This document shows positions 7,922 to 14,923 of a DNA stretch of 33,706 nt, piece after piece (positions within the stretch are counted from its first letter, which is position 1; every line of letters starts with the position of its first letter). The notes under the pieces were generated by a model. The model searched no databases, was not told the origin of the DNA, and worked only from the letters and a program-made list of their open reading frames with translations. The position numbers were made by a program, and so were the translations under genes. This DNA is from JBOFLG01 sp051657745 (GTDB taxonomy: Bacteria > Actinomycetota > Actinomycetes > Actinomycetales > Dermatophilaceae), in the NCBI GenBank assembly GCA_051657745.1, contig JBOFLG010000053.1, forward strand, positions 1 to 33,706, read 5' to 3'.

Positions 7922-8443
7922 TTGAGTGAGCATCCATCCACCGCGGCGACCTCGGTGGCGGTCCGCGACGAGCTGGAGTCGCTGCTGGAGCGCGACCTGC
8001 TCGGGCCCGCCGACGGGTCGCACGAGGAGCTGCCACCGGGCACCATCCCCGCCGAGAGGTACCTCCTCGGCCGGCTCGTGCCGCGAGTGCCCGACGACGG
8101 CGGCCAGCCGGCCCGCGACGACGACATCGCCGGGTCGACGACATCGCCGGGTCGAGGGCTTCCCCGAGGCCGAGCTCGACGACACCGAGGTGCTGCACGA
8201 CAGCCAGGGCGCCGACGAGCGACACAGCGAGGCCACCACGCGCAGTGGGACCCTCGCGTCGAGTGCGCTGGGGTTGTCGTTCATCGTGCCCGGTGACGTG
8301 GCATCCGTTCTCGTGGAGGCCTCCTGGGGTCGGTACGAGCAGGCGCCGTCCGAGGCGCACACCACCGAACAGGGCCGGCCGAAGCGGGTCTGGCGGCGTC
8401 ATCCGGCCAGGGGGTCGGGCGGACCGCACGACACGCCGTCATC
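7922..8443 (+). pseudogene. Frameshifted N-terminal fragment resembling DISARM DrmA
   Basis: Frame one, from TTG 7922 after a run of seven G (7910-7916), reads VRDELESLLERDLLGPADG then AERYLLGRLVPRVPDD. After about 8150 the homology continues in another frame: GFPEAELDDTEVLHDSQGADERH, then SALGLSFIVPGDVASVLVEASWGRYEQAPSE and GRPKRVWRRHP. This block order (RDLLGP, YLLGRLVPR, LGLSF, SWGRYE, VWRR) matches my recollection of the N terminus of DrmA, the DISARM helicase. Homology ends near 8400 and the frame runs into the 3' end of nuoD. The helicase body is absent, so the gene is dead: frameshifted and truncated. A 17-bp duplication lies at the frame break. Confidence 0.6.
8119..8152 (+). repeat. 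Perfect 17-bp tandem duplication at the DrmA-like frameshift
   Basis: CGACGACATCGCCGGGT occurs twice back to back (8119-8135, 8136-8152). Its length is not a multiple of three. The frame change seen requires a net +1, so the duplication (+17) plus one further base loss, for example in the GGG run, would explain it. Confidence 0.9.
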
Positions 8444-8446
8444 CGG

Positions 8447-9808
8447 CTACTTGTCGATATCGCCGACCACGAAGAACATCGAGCCGAGCACCGCCACCAG
8501 ATCGGCGAGCAGACACCCGGGCAGCACCTGAGAAAGCGCCTGAACGTTGTTGAAGGATGCCGAGCGCAGCTTGAGCCGCCACGGGGTCTTCTCGCCGCGC
8601 GACACCAACCAATACCCGTTGAGTCCCAACGGGTTCTCGGTCGCGGTATAGCGCTCGCCCTCCGGCACCTTGAGCACCTTGGGCAGCCGCTGGTTGACCG
8701 GCCCGGGCGCGATGGTCGACAGCCGCTCGAGGCAGGCCTCGGCGAGGTCGAGGCTCACCTGCACCTGCTCGAGCAGCACCTCGAGCCGGGCCAGGCAGTC
8801 GCCTGCGGTCCGGGTGACGACCCGGCCCGGCCCGCCGGGCGCGAACAGTTCGGCGTAGGCAAGGTACGGGTCGTCGCGGCGCAGGTCGAGATCGAGACCG
8901 CTGGCCCGGGCGATCGGCCCGGACACTCCGTACGCGAGGCAGGTGGCGGCATCCAACACCCCGACCCCACGGGTGCGCGCCTCGAGGATCTCGTTGCCGA
9001 CCAGCATCGCCTCCAGGTCGGGCAGTCGACGCCGCACGGCATCCACCGCGTGCTGCACGCGCCGCAGCCAGCCGGCCGGCACGTCCTCCTTGAGGCCGCC
9101 AACTCGGTTGAACATGTAGTGCATTCGCCCACCGGAGGCCTCCTCCATGACCGCCTGCAACTCCTCACGCTCGCGGAACGCGTAGAAGATCGGGGTGATC
9201 GCGCCCAGCTCCAGCGGATACGAGCCGAGGAACATCAGGTGGTTCAGCACCCGGTTGAGCTCGGCGAGCAGGGTGCGCAGCCAGACCGCCCGCTCGGGCA
9301 CCTCCATGCCGAGCATCGCCTCGACGCCGAGCACCACCCCGAGTTCGTTGGAGAAGGCCGAGAGCCAGTCGTGCCGGTTGGCGAGCACCGTGATTTGGCG
9401 ATAGTCGCGCACCTCGAACAGTTTCTCGGCGCCCCGGTGCATGTAGCCGATGACCGGCTCGACGGAGACGACCCGCTCGCCGTCGAGCACGACCGTGAGG
9501 CGGAGCACGCCGTGGGTCGCGGGGTGCTGCGGGCCGATGTTGAGCACCATGTCGGCGGTGGCCAACCCTCCGGCTCCGACCGCCACGTCCACGGCACGGG
9601 TCGCGGTGGTGGCGGCATCCGCGCTGGCGTCGCCGGTGGTGGTGGCGTCGGTGCTGGCATCCGAGGGGATGGCGTCGGTGCTGGTGGCGGCATCCGCGCT
9701 AGTGGTGGCGTCGGTGGTGGTGGCGGCATCCGCGCTGGTGGTGGCGTCGGTGGTGGTGGCGTCGGTGCTAGTGGTGGCGTCGGTGCTGTCAGGGACGTCC
9801 GCGCTCAC
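8447..9808 (-). CDS. nuoD: NADH-quinone oxidoreductase subunit D paralogue (NuoD2 type)
   Basis: 453 residues from GTG 9808, which lies six bases after a CAGACT -10; a GTG at 9826 would add six residues. The 49-kDa subunit core begins near residue 85: MVLNIGPQHPATHGVLRL, then VIGYMHRGAEKLFEVRDYRQ, LNRVLNHLMFLGSYPLELGA, GGRMHYMFNRVGGLKEDVP and the C-terminal PGCLLADLVAVLGSMFFVVGD. The quinone-site His in HPATHG is kept. However, the segment usually reading (L/M)DY.SP..NE is HDWLSAFSNE here, placing Trp148 at the position of the quinone-contacting Tyr. Residues about 9-72 are a Thr/Ala/Asp repeat tail. No other nuo genes are nearby; the form resembles the second nuoD of Streptomyces. The next upstream gene is a MidA/NDUFAF7 homologue. 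Confidence 0.9.
   Translation of the reverse strand: MSADVPDSTDATTSTDATTTDATTSADAATTTDATTSADAATSTDAIPSDASTDATTTGDASADAATTATRAVDVAVGAGGLATADMVLNIGPQHPATHGVLRLTVVLDGERVVSVEPVIGYMHRGAEKLFEVRDYRQITVLANRHDWLSAFSNELGVVLGVEAMLGMEVPERAVWLRTLLAELNRVLNHLMFLGSYPLELGAITPIFYAFREREELQAVMEEASGGRMHYMFNRVGGLKEDVPAGWLRRVQHAVDAVRRRLPDLEAMLVGNEILEARTRGVGVLDAATCLAYGVSGPIARASGLDLDLRRDDPYLAYAELFAPGGPGRVVTRTAGDCLARLEVLLEQVQVSLDLAEACLERLSTIAPGPVNQRLPKVLKVPEGERYTATENPLGLNGYWLVSRGEKTPWRLKLRSASFNNVQALSQVLPGCLLADLVAVLGSMFFVVGDIDK
9603..9790 (-). repeat. Low-complexity repeat region in the nuoD 5' end
   Basis: Imperfect short repeats (GGTGGTGGCG, GGCATCCGCGCTGG, GGTGGCGTCGGTG on the plus strand) encode DATT/SADAAT-type peptides before the conserved NuoD core. 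They are longest around 9683-9780. Confidence 0.8.
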
Positions 9809-9814
9809 TCGGCC

Positions 9815-9820
9815 AGTCTG
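9815..9820 (-). promoter_or_regulatory. Leaderless -10 of nuoD
   Basis: CAGACT on the minus strand, six bases before GTG 9808. No clear -35 is seen. Confidence 0.3.
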
Positions 9821-9900
9821 CCCCACCCGCGCGGTCCCTCGCCGGTGCCACGCGTCGCCTCCACGACGTCTCCATTGCGGGTCGCGCGCTTCGCATGGGG

Positions 9901-9945
9901 ACCTTCACCTTCGTCTGGCTACTGTTCCCCGGCGCAGGTGAAGGT
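9901..9945 (-). terminator. Hairpin between midA and nuoD
   Basis: Perfect 10-bp inverted arms, ACCTTCACCT (9901-9910) and AGGTGAAGGT (9936-9945), with a 25-base loop and no U-run. It lies in the 180-bp gap after the midA stop and could be a terminator, attenuator or protein site. Confidence 0.35.
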
Positions 9946-9990
9946 TTCGGGCGCGGGCGGGAAAGTTGAGGCGGGGGTGGCGAGGTGGGG

Positions 9991-11010
9991 TCAGCGGATG
10001 ACGCGGCGTAGTGCCCAGTGGAACCCGCCGAGCCCGCCGAGGTCGGTCAGTGCCGCTACCACCGAGGATCGGGACAGGGCGGCGAGGTAGCCGGCGGGGT
10101 CGGTGCGGGCGAGGTCGACCGGCGGCGCCGCGCCCGTCATCCCCAGGTCATGCAGGGCCGCGCGCTGGGTGAGGAGCTGGTCATGCTCGAGGGTGTCGAC
10201 GGCGACGTGCGCGGTGAGGTCGCAGGAACCGTCGGGCACCGGGTCCACGAGCCGACCGCCGCGGTACCCGGCCAGCGTGCCCCGCTCCGGCCGGCGGGAG
10301 CGGATGTGCCCGTAGTCGATCGCGACCGCGGTGCCGCTGGTCATCCGGGAGAGCAGGCTCGACCAGGCGCGGTCGCGGGCCAGCCCGACCTCGACCCGCG
10401 CGCCGACCGTGGCCTGCGACATCGGCCAGTGCCGCTCGCACCAGGCCAGGTCGTCCGCGCGCAGCGATCCGGCCACGGACTCCGCGCGCAGCGATCCGGC
10501 CACCGGCTCGGTGCTGGTCAGCTCGGGCGCCGACTCCGCGCCGGTGGCCGGGTCGACGTGCACCTCGGCCAGCACCCCGGGGCCGACCACCTCGGCGACC
10601 GTGCAGGGCACGACATCGAGCCATTCGTGAGCAACCACGAGCACCGGATCGGGCTGGGCCAGAACGTCATCCAACTCGCCTGGCAGAGATGACCCGCCCG
10701 GTGAGACCAGCCAGGCAACGTCATCCGGGATGCCGGTCGGCCGGCTCACCACGTCGACACCGGTGAGCCCGAGGTCAGGTCGGGCGGCCCGCAGGTGGCC
10801 GAGCAACTCGCCGCGTCCCGCGCCCAGATCGACGACCCGGGACGCACCCTCCCGCTCGGCGAGGCGGGCGACGGCCTCCGCGAACACCGCGCCGAGCGGG
10901 CCGTGGGTCGAGGTCGTGAAGTGCCCGGCCGGCCCCTCGTCGCGGCGGTAGAACCCACGCGGGCCGTAGAGCGCCTCGTGCCACGCCTCGCGCCACGGCC
11001 GGCTCGTCAT
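9991..11010 (-). CDS. SAM-dependent methyltransferase, MidA/NDUFAF7 family (DUF185)
   Basis: 339 residues. The start ATG 11010 lies six bases after a TAGCCT -10. The N terminus has the family block WHEALYGPRGFYRRDEGPAGHFTTS, followed by the SAM-binding motif VVDLGAGRGELLGHL (59-73), then HEWLDVVPC, SGTAVAIDYGH, GTLAGYRGGRLVDPVPDGSCDLTAHVAVD, all typical of this family. In mitochondria NDUFAF7 dimethylates an arginine of NDUFS2, the NuoD homologue, during complex I assembly. The next gene downstream on the same strand here is a NuoD paralogue, so an equivalent role is a reasonable inference. Residues about 170-187 contain a duplicated segment, VAGSLRAE/VAGSLRAD. Confidence 0.88.
   Translation of the reverse strand: MTSRPWREAWHEALYGPRGFYRRDEGPAGHFTTSTHGPLGAVFAEAVARLAEREGASRVVDLGAGRGELLGHLRAARPDLGLTGVDVVSRPTGIPDDVAWLVSPGGSSLPGELDDVLAQPDPVLVVAHEWLDVVPCTVAEVVGPGVLAEVHVDPATGAESAPELTSTEPVAGSLRAESVAGSLRADDLAWCERHWPMSQATVGARVEVGLARDRAWSSLLSRMTSGTAVAIDYGHIRSRRPERGTLAGYRGGRLVDPVPDGSCDLTAHVAVDTLEHDQLLTQRAALHDLGMTGAAPPVDLARTDPAGYLAALSRSSVVAALTDLGGLGGFHWALRRVIR
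10454..10503 (-). repeat. 27-bp period duplication inside midA
   Basis: A 23-bp block beginning TCCGCGCGCAGCGATCCGGC on the plus strand is repeated at 10454-10476 and 10481-10503. It is in frame and duplicates a nonapeptide. Confidence 0.85.
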
Positions 11011-11016
11011 CCGGCG

Positions 11017-11022
11017 AGGCTA
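11017..11022 (-). promoter_or_regulatory. Leaderless -10 of midA
   Basis: TAGCCT on the minus strand, six bases before ATG 11010. It lies in the 171-bp divergent region with the DUF2520 gene. Confidence 0.4.
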
Positions 11023-11167
11023 GCCGCTCACTGGCTTGGTCCGAGTGGAGCGGTCATGGTGATCGCCGGTCGGCCAGGCTCGTGCGGGCCTCCTGGAGTG
11101 CGTCGCCGCCAGCGGCCACGGCCCGCGCTGATGTGCCACTCGGGGTGGGCCCCGGCCGGGTCAGGGG

Positions 11168-11173
11168 TAGCGT
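11168..11173 (+). promoter_or_regulatory. Leaderless -10 of the DUF2520-panC-nadBC operon
   Basis: TAGCGT eight bases before GTG 11182. The rest of 11023-11167 shows no gene on either strand that I can support. Confidence 0.4.
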
Positions 11174-11181
11174 GCTCGGTC

Positions 11182-12078
11182 GTGGATACCACCGCACATC
11201 CCGCGCGCCTCGCCGTGGGCGTGGTCGGCGCCGGTCGAGTCGGTGCCGCACTCGGCGCGGCGCTCGCTCGGGCTGGGCACCGAGTGGTCGGCGCCTACGC
11301 GGTGTCCGACGCCAGCCGAGCCCGCGCCGAGGCGCTGCTCCCGCAGGTGCCGATCCTCGCCGACGCCGCCGAGGTCGTGCGCCGCGCCGAACTGGTCATC
11401 CTTGCGGTGCCGGATGACGCGCTGCCCGGTCTGGTGGCGGGGCTGGCGTCGACCAGTACCTGGCAGGCTGGGCAGATCGTGGCGCACACCAGTGGCCGGC
11501 ATGGCGTCGCGGTGCTCGCCCCGGCCCGGGAGCAGCATGTGCTGCCGCTGGCGGTGCACCCCGCGATGACCTTCACCGGCACCGCGATGGACCTTGACCG
11601 GATGCTGGAGTGCGTCTTCGGGGTCACCGCCGACGACGCGCTGCGCCCGATGGCCGAGGCGCTGGTGGTGGAGATGGGTGGCGAGCCGGTCTGGGTCGCC
11701 GAGGCTGATCGGGCCGCGTACCACTGTGGCCTCGCGCACGGTGCGAACCACCTGGTCACTCTCACCAGCGAGGCGTTGGAGGTACTCGCGGCCGCCGGGG
11801 TCGCGGAGCCTCGCCGCCTGCTCGGGCCGCTGCTGCGGGCCGCGCTGGACAACGCCCTGCGCCAGGGCGACGCCGCGCTGACCGGGCCGGTTGCGCGCGG
11901 CGATATCGGAACGGTGGGGGAGCACCTCACTGTGCTCGAGGAGCGGGCGCCGGACGTGCGGCCCAGTTATGTCGCGCTCGCCCGGGCGACGGCGCTGCGG
12001 GCTCTCGACGCTGGGCGGCTGCGTCCGTCATCCGCCGAACCCCTGCTCGACTCCCTCTCGGAGAGGAGCCCGGAATGA
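11182..12078 (+). CDS. Rossmann-like and DUF2520 domain protein
   Basis: 298 residues. The N-terminal half is a nucleotide-binding fold with VGVVGAGRVGAALGAALARAGHRVVG and LVILAVPDDALPGLVAGLA. The C-terminal half carries the DUF2520 features LAVHPAMTFTGTAMDLDRM, AYHCGLAHGANHLVTLTSEALEVLAAAG and GPLLRAALDNALRQGDAALTGPVARGD. The architecture resembles ketopantoate and 6-phosphogluconate-type dehydrogenases. In many actinobacteria, including M. tuberculosis (Rv3603c), this gene precedes panC, as here, with a 4-nt ATGA overlap. A role as a ketopantoate reductase-like enzyme in pantothenate synthesis is possible but unproven. The GTG start is supported by the leaderless promoter and by the alignment of the glycine-rich loop near the N terminus. 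Confidence 0.88.
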   Translation: MDTTAHPARLAVGVVGAGRVGAALGAALARAGHRVVGAYAVSDASRARAEALLPQVPILADAAEVVRRAELVILAVPDDALPGLVAGLASTSTWQAGQIVAHTSGRHGVAVLAPAREQHVLPLAVHPAMTFTGTAMDLDRMLECVFGVTADDALRPMAEALVVEMGGEPVWVAEADRAAYHCGLAHGANHLVTLTSEALEVLAAAGVAEPRRLLGPLLRAALDNALRQGDAALTGPVARGDIGTVGEHLTVLEERAPDVRPSYVALARATALRALDAGRLRPSSAEPLLDSLSERSPE

Positions 12079-13046
12079 CCGGCACCCGATCGGCCCAGGC
12101 AGCCACCACGCGGGCAGCCACCACCCCGGCAGCGACCGCGTCGGCGGCGCCGCTCGTCGCGCGCACCCGGGGGGAGTTGCGGGCCGCGCGGGAGGCGCTG
12201 ACCAGCGGCGATGTCGGTGTCGTGATGACCATGGGCGCGCTGCATGACGGCCACGCCCAGTTGATCCGCACCGCTCGGGCCCGGCACGACCACGTGGTGG
12301 TCACAATCTTCCTCAACCCGCTCCAGTTTGGGCCGACCGAGGACCTGTCCCGATACCCGCGCACGGTCGAGGCCGACCTGGCGCTGTGCTCAGCGGCCGG
12401 TGTCGACCTGGTGTTCACACCCACCCCGGATGTCGTGTACGAGGGCGGCGATCCCGGCGTGCGCGTCTCGGCAGGCCCGCTGGGCGAGGTGCTCGAGGGG
12501 GCCTCTCGGCCGGGCCACTTCGACGGCGTGCTGACCGTGGTCGGCAAGTTGCTGCACCTCACCGCGGCCCGCAGTGCCTACTTCGGCCAGAAGGACGCGC
12601 AGCAACTGTTGCTGATCCGCCGGATGGTGCGCGACCTCGACTTCCCGGTGGAGGTGGTGTCGGTGCCGACGGTCCGCGAGCCCGACGGCCTGGCGCTGAG
12701 CAGCCGCAACACGTACCTCACCGACTCTGACCGTGAGGTGGCGTTGTGCCTGAGCCGGGCGCTGCACGCGGGGGCGCAGGCCGCGCAGTTCGGCCCGTCG
12801 GCGGTGCGGCGGGCGGCCCGCGAGGTGGTGGTGGAGGAGCCACTTGCCCTGGTGGACTACCTCGTGTTGGCGCACCCGCATACGCTCGCCGACGTGCCGG
12901 AGTGGTACCGCGGCGAGGCCCTGCTCGCGGTGGCCGCCCGCGTGGGGGTGACCCGGCTCATCGACAACGCACCGGTGCTCGTCGGGCCCGGTGGGGGCGC
13001 CATCGAGGTCTTCTCGGATGTGCCGCATGCGCGGGTCGGCGGGTGA
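12075..13046 (+). CDS. panC: Pantothenate synthetase
   Basis: Joins pantoate and beta-alanine with ATP to make pantothenate, the coenzyme A precursor. 323 residues; ATG 12075 lies in an ATGA overlap after GAGAGGAG. Motifs: the HIGH-like MGALHDGH (53-60), FLNPLQFGPTEDLSRYPRT, VLTVVGKLLHLTAARSAYFGQKDAQQL and the KMSKS-equivalent LSSRNTYL. The first 27 residues are an Ala/Thr-rich extension with short DNA repeats that is absent from most homologues. panD, often next in this cluster, is missing; nadB follows directly with a GTGA overlap. Beta-alanine must be supplied by a gene elsewhere. Confidence 0.96.
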   Translation: MTGTRSAQAATTRAATTPAATASAAPLVARTRGELRAAREALTSGDVGVVMTMGALHDGHAQLIRTARARHDHVVVTIFLNPLQFGPTEDLSRYPRTVEADLALCSAAGVDLVFTPTPDVVYEGGDPGVRVSAGPLGEVLEGASRPGHFDGVLTVVGKLLHLTAARSAYFGQKDAQQLLLIRRMVRDLDFPVEVVSVPTVREPDGLALSSRNTYLTDSDREVALCLSRALHAGAQAAQFGPSAVRRAAREVVVEEPLALVDYLVLAHPHTLADVPEWYRGEALLAVAARVGVTRLIDNAPVLVGPGGGAIEVFSDVPHARVGG

Positions 13047-13096
13047 GCGGCGTGAGCGGGGTGAGCGGGGTGAGCGGCGTGAGCGGCGTGAGCGGC
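13043..13096 (+). repeat. 9-bp x6 repeat containing six GTG start codons of nadB
   Basis: GTGAGCGG(C/G) is repeated six times exactly in frame (13043, 13052, 13061, 13070, 13079, 13088). Each copy offers a GTG, and the first forms the GTGA overlap with the panC stop. The encoded peptide is VSG six times. Confidence 0.95.
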
Positions 13097-14923
13097 GTTG
13101 GCCGGGTGCTGAGCGGTGCGCCGACCGCGGATGGTGGCGTACCCACGGCGAATGGTGGTGCGCCGACCGCAGTGGGGGGCGCTCCCACCGCAGATGGTGG
13201 CGTGCTCGGTGCGCCGACCGCGGATGGTGGTGCACCCAGCCGGGGCGTCGCCGTGCCGCGCCGGCTGGCCGCCCCGGAGCCGGGCTGGACGGTACTGGCC
13301 GACGTGGTGGTGGTGGGCTCCGGCATCGCTGGGCTGACCTGCGCGTTGCGGCTGCGCGAGCGAGTCGACCGGGTGCTCCTGGTCACCAAGACGGTGCTCT
13401 CGGCCGGGTCCACGGCGTGGGCTCAGGGTGGGATCGCCGCCGCGCTCGACCCCGATGACACCCCGGAGGAGCACCTGCACGACACCCTCGTTGCCGGGGT
13501 CGGGCTGTGCGATGCGGATGCCGTGCGCGCGCTGGTCACCGAGGGCCCGGACCGGGTGCGCGAATTGATGGCGCTCGGTGCCGAGTTCGACCGGGACGAC
13601 GGCGGCGAGATCTTGCTGACCCGAGAGGGTGGCCACCACCGCGACCGGATCGCGCACGCCGGCGGCGACGCCACCGGTGCCGAGATTTCCCGGGCGTTGA
13701 TCGCGGCGTTGGAGCGGGTGCGCGACGACCCCGGGATCGAGGTGGTCGAGCACGCGCTCGTCGTGGATCTGCTCACAGCGGCCGATGGCGCGGTGTGCGG
13801 GGTGACGTTGCACGTGATCGGCGCGGGACAGGTCGACGGGGTCGGCGCCGCGCACGGCCGGGCGGTGGTGCTCGCCACCGGTGGGCTGGGGCAGATCTAC
13901 ACCTCCACGACGAACCCGCCGGTCGCGACCGGTGACGGGATGGCGGCCGCGCTGCGGGCCGGCGCGCGGGTCACCGACCTGGAGTTCGTGCAGTTCCACC
14001 CGACCGTGTTGTTCCTCGGCGAGGGGTCGACCGGGCAGCAGCCGCTGATCTCCGAGGCGGTGCGCGGCGAGGGGGCGTTCCTCGTGGATGCCGCCGGGCG
14101 CCGGTTCATGACCGGTCGGCACCCGCTGGCCGACCTGGCTCCGCGTGACGTGGTGGCGCGCGCCATCCTCGACGTGATGCGCGAGAAGGGCGTGGACCAT
14201 GTGTGGCTCGACGCGCGACATCTCGGGGCCGCGTTCCTGGAGAAGCGTTTTCCGTCGATCGTGGCGCGCTGTCGTGAGCTTGGGTTCGACCCGGCAACCG
14301 AGCTGTTGCCGGTGGCGCCGGCCCAGCACTACGCCTCCGGAGGGGTCGAGGCCGACCTGCGGGGCCGCACGTCTCTCGATGGTCTCTACGCCTGCGGCGA
14401 GGTGGCGTGCACCGGGGTGCACGGCGCGAACCGGCTCGCGTCGAACTCGCTGCTCGAGGGCCTGGTGTTCGCGCACCGCATCGCCGACGACATCGCGGCC
14501 CGGCTGGCGGCGGGTGAGTTGCCGCCGCGGGAGCGGGTCACCGGGGGCGATCTGCCCGACCTGCTCTCCGCCCGGCATCGGCTCACCGTGCAGCGCGCCA
14601 TGACGCGTGGGTCGGGGCCGGTGCGGACTGCGGCGTCGACGGCTGAGGCGCTCGATGCGCTTCAGTCGCTCGCCGAGCGGCCGCCGTCCCAGGCCGAGCC
14701 GGGCCCGCTGTCCTGGGAGACCTCGAATCTGCTGCATGTCGGCGTGGCCCTGACCACGCTCGCCCACCGCCGGGAGGAGACTCGCGGCGGCCACGTGCGG
14801 GCCGACTTCCCCGCGCTCGACGACGCCCGCTGGCTGGTGCGGCAGACCGTCGCCAGGGGCGCGAACGGCATCCTCGAGGTCACCGAGGGTGCGGTCCTCG
14901 CCCCAGAAGAGGTACCCGGATGA
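13043..14923 (+). CDS. nadB: L-aspartate oxidase
   Basis: FAD enzyme that oxidises L-aspartate to iminoaspartate, the first step of de novo NAD synthesis. 626 residues from the GTG overlapping panC. The conserved protein begins near residue 82: FAD motif VVGSGIAGLTCAL (91-103), STAWAQGGIAAAL, HHRDRIAHAGGDATGAEI, ATGGLGQIY, QFHPTVLF, EAVRGEGAFLVD, APAQHYASGGVEADLRG and YACGEVACTGVHGANRLASNSLLEGLVF. The first 80 residues are made of two repeat arrays and are unlike other NadB proteins, so the true start could be any of the six GTGs or lie further in. nadC follows with an ATGA overlap. nadA, the partner quinolinate synthase, is not in the window. Confidence 0.95.
   Translation: MSGVSGVSGVSGVSGVSGVGRVLSGAPTADGGVPTANGGAPTAVGGAPTADGGVLGAPTADGGAPSRGVAVPRRLAAPEPGWTVLADVVVVGSGIAGLTCALRLRERVDRVLLVTKTVLSAGSTAWAQGGIAAALDPDDTPEEHLHDTLVAGVGLCDADAVRALVTEGPDRVRELMALGAEFDRDDGGEILLTREGGHHRDRIAHAGGDATGAEISRALIAALERVRDDPGIEVVEHALVVDLLTAADGAVCGVTLHVIGAGQVDGVGAAHGRAVVLATGGLGQIYTSTTNPPVATGDGMAAALRAGARVTDLEFVQFHPTVLFLGEGSTGQQPLISEAVRGEGAFLVDAAGRRFMTGRHPLADLAPRDVVARAILDVMREKGVDHVWLDARHLGAAFLEKRFPSIVARCRELGFDPATELLPVAPAQHYASGGVEADLRGRTSLDGLYACGEVACTGVHGANRLASNSLLEGLVFAHRIADDIAARLAAGELPPRERVTGGDLPDLLSARHRLTVQRAMTRGSGPVRTAASTAEALDALQSLAERPPSQAEPGPLSWETSNLLHVGVALTTLAHRREETRGGHVRADFPALDDARWLVRQTVARGANGILEVTEGAVLAPEEVPG
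13118..13231 (+). repeat. 21-bp heptapeptide repeat near the nadB 5' end
   Basis: Five seven-residue units of type (A/V)PTA(D/N/V)GG occupy residues 26-32, 33-39, 40-46, 47-53 and 57-63, with a VLG insert before the last. At DNA level the units share GCGCCGACCGCGGATGGTGG-like sequence. Confidence 0.9.

Noticed and set aside
12857..14794. 645-codon minus-strand frame opposite nadB
   Set aside because: Antisense shadow of NadB with no domain and a composition set by the complementary codons.
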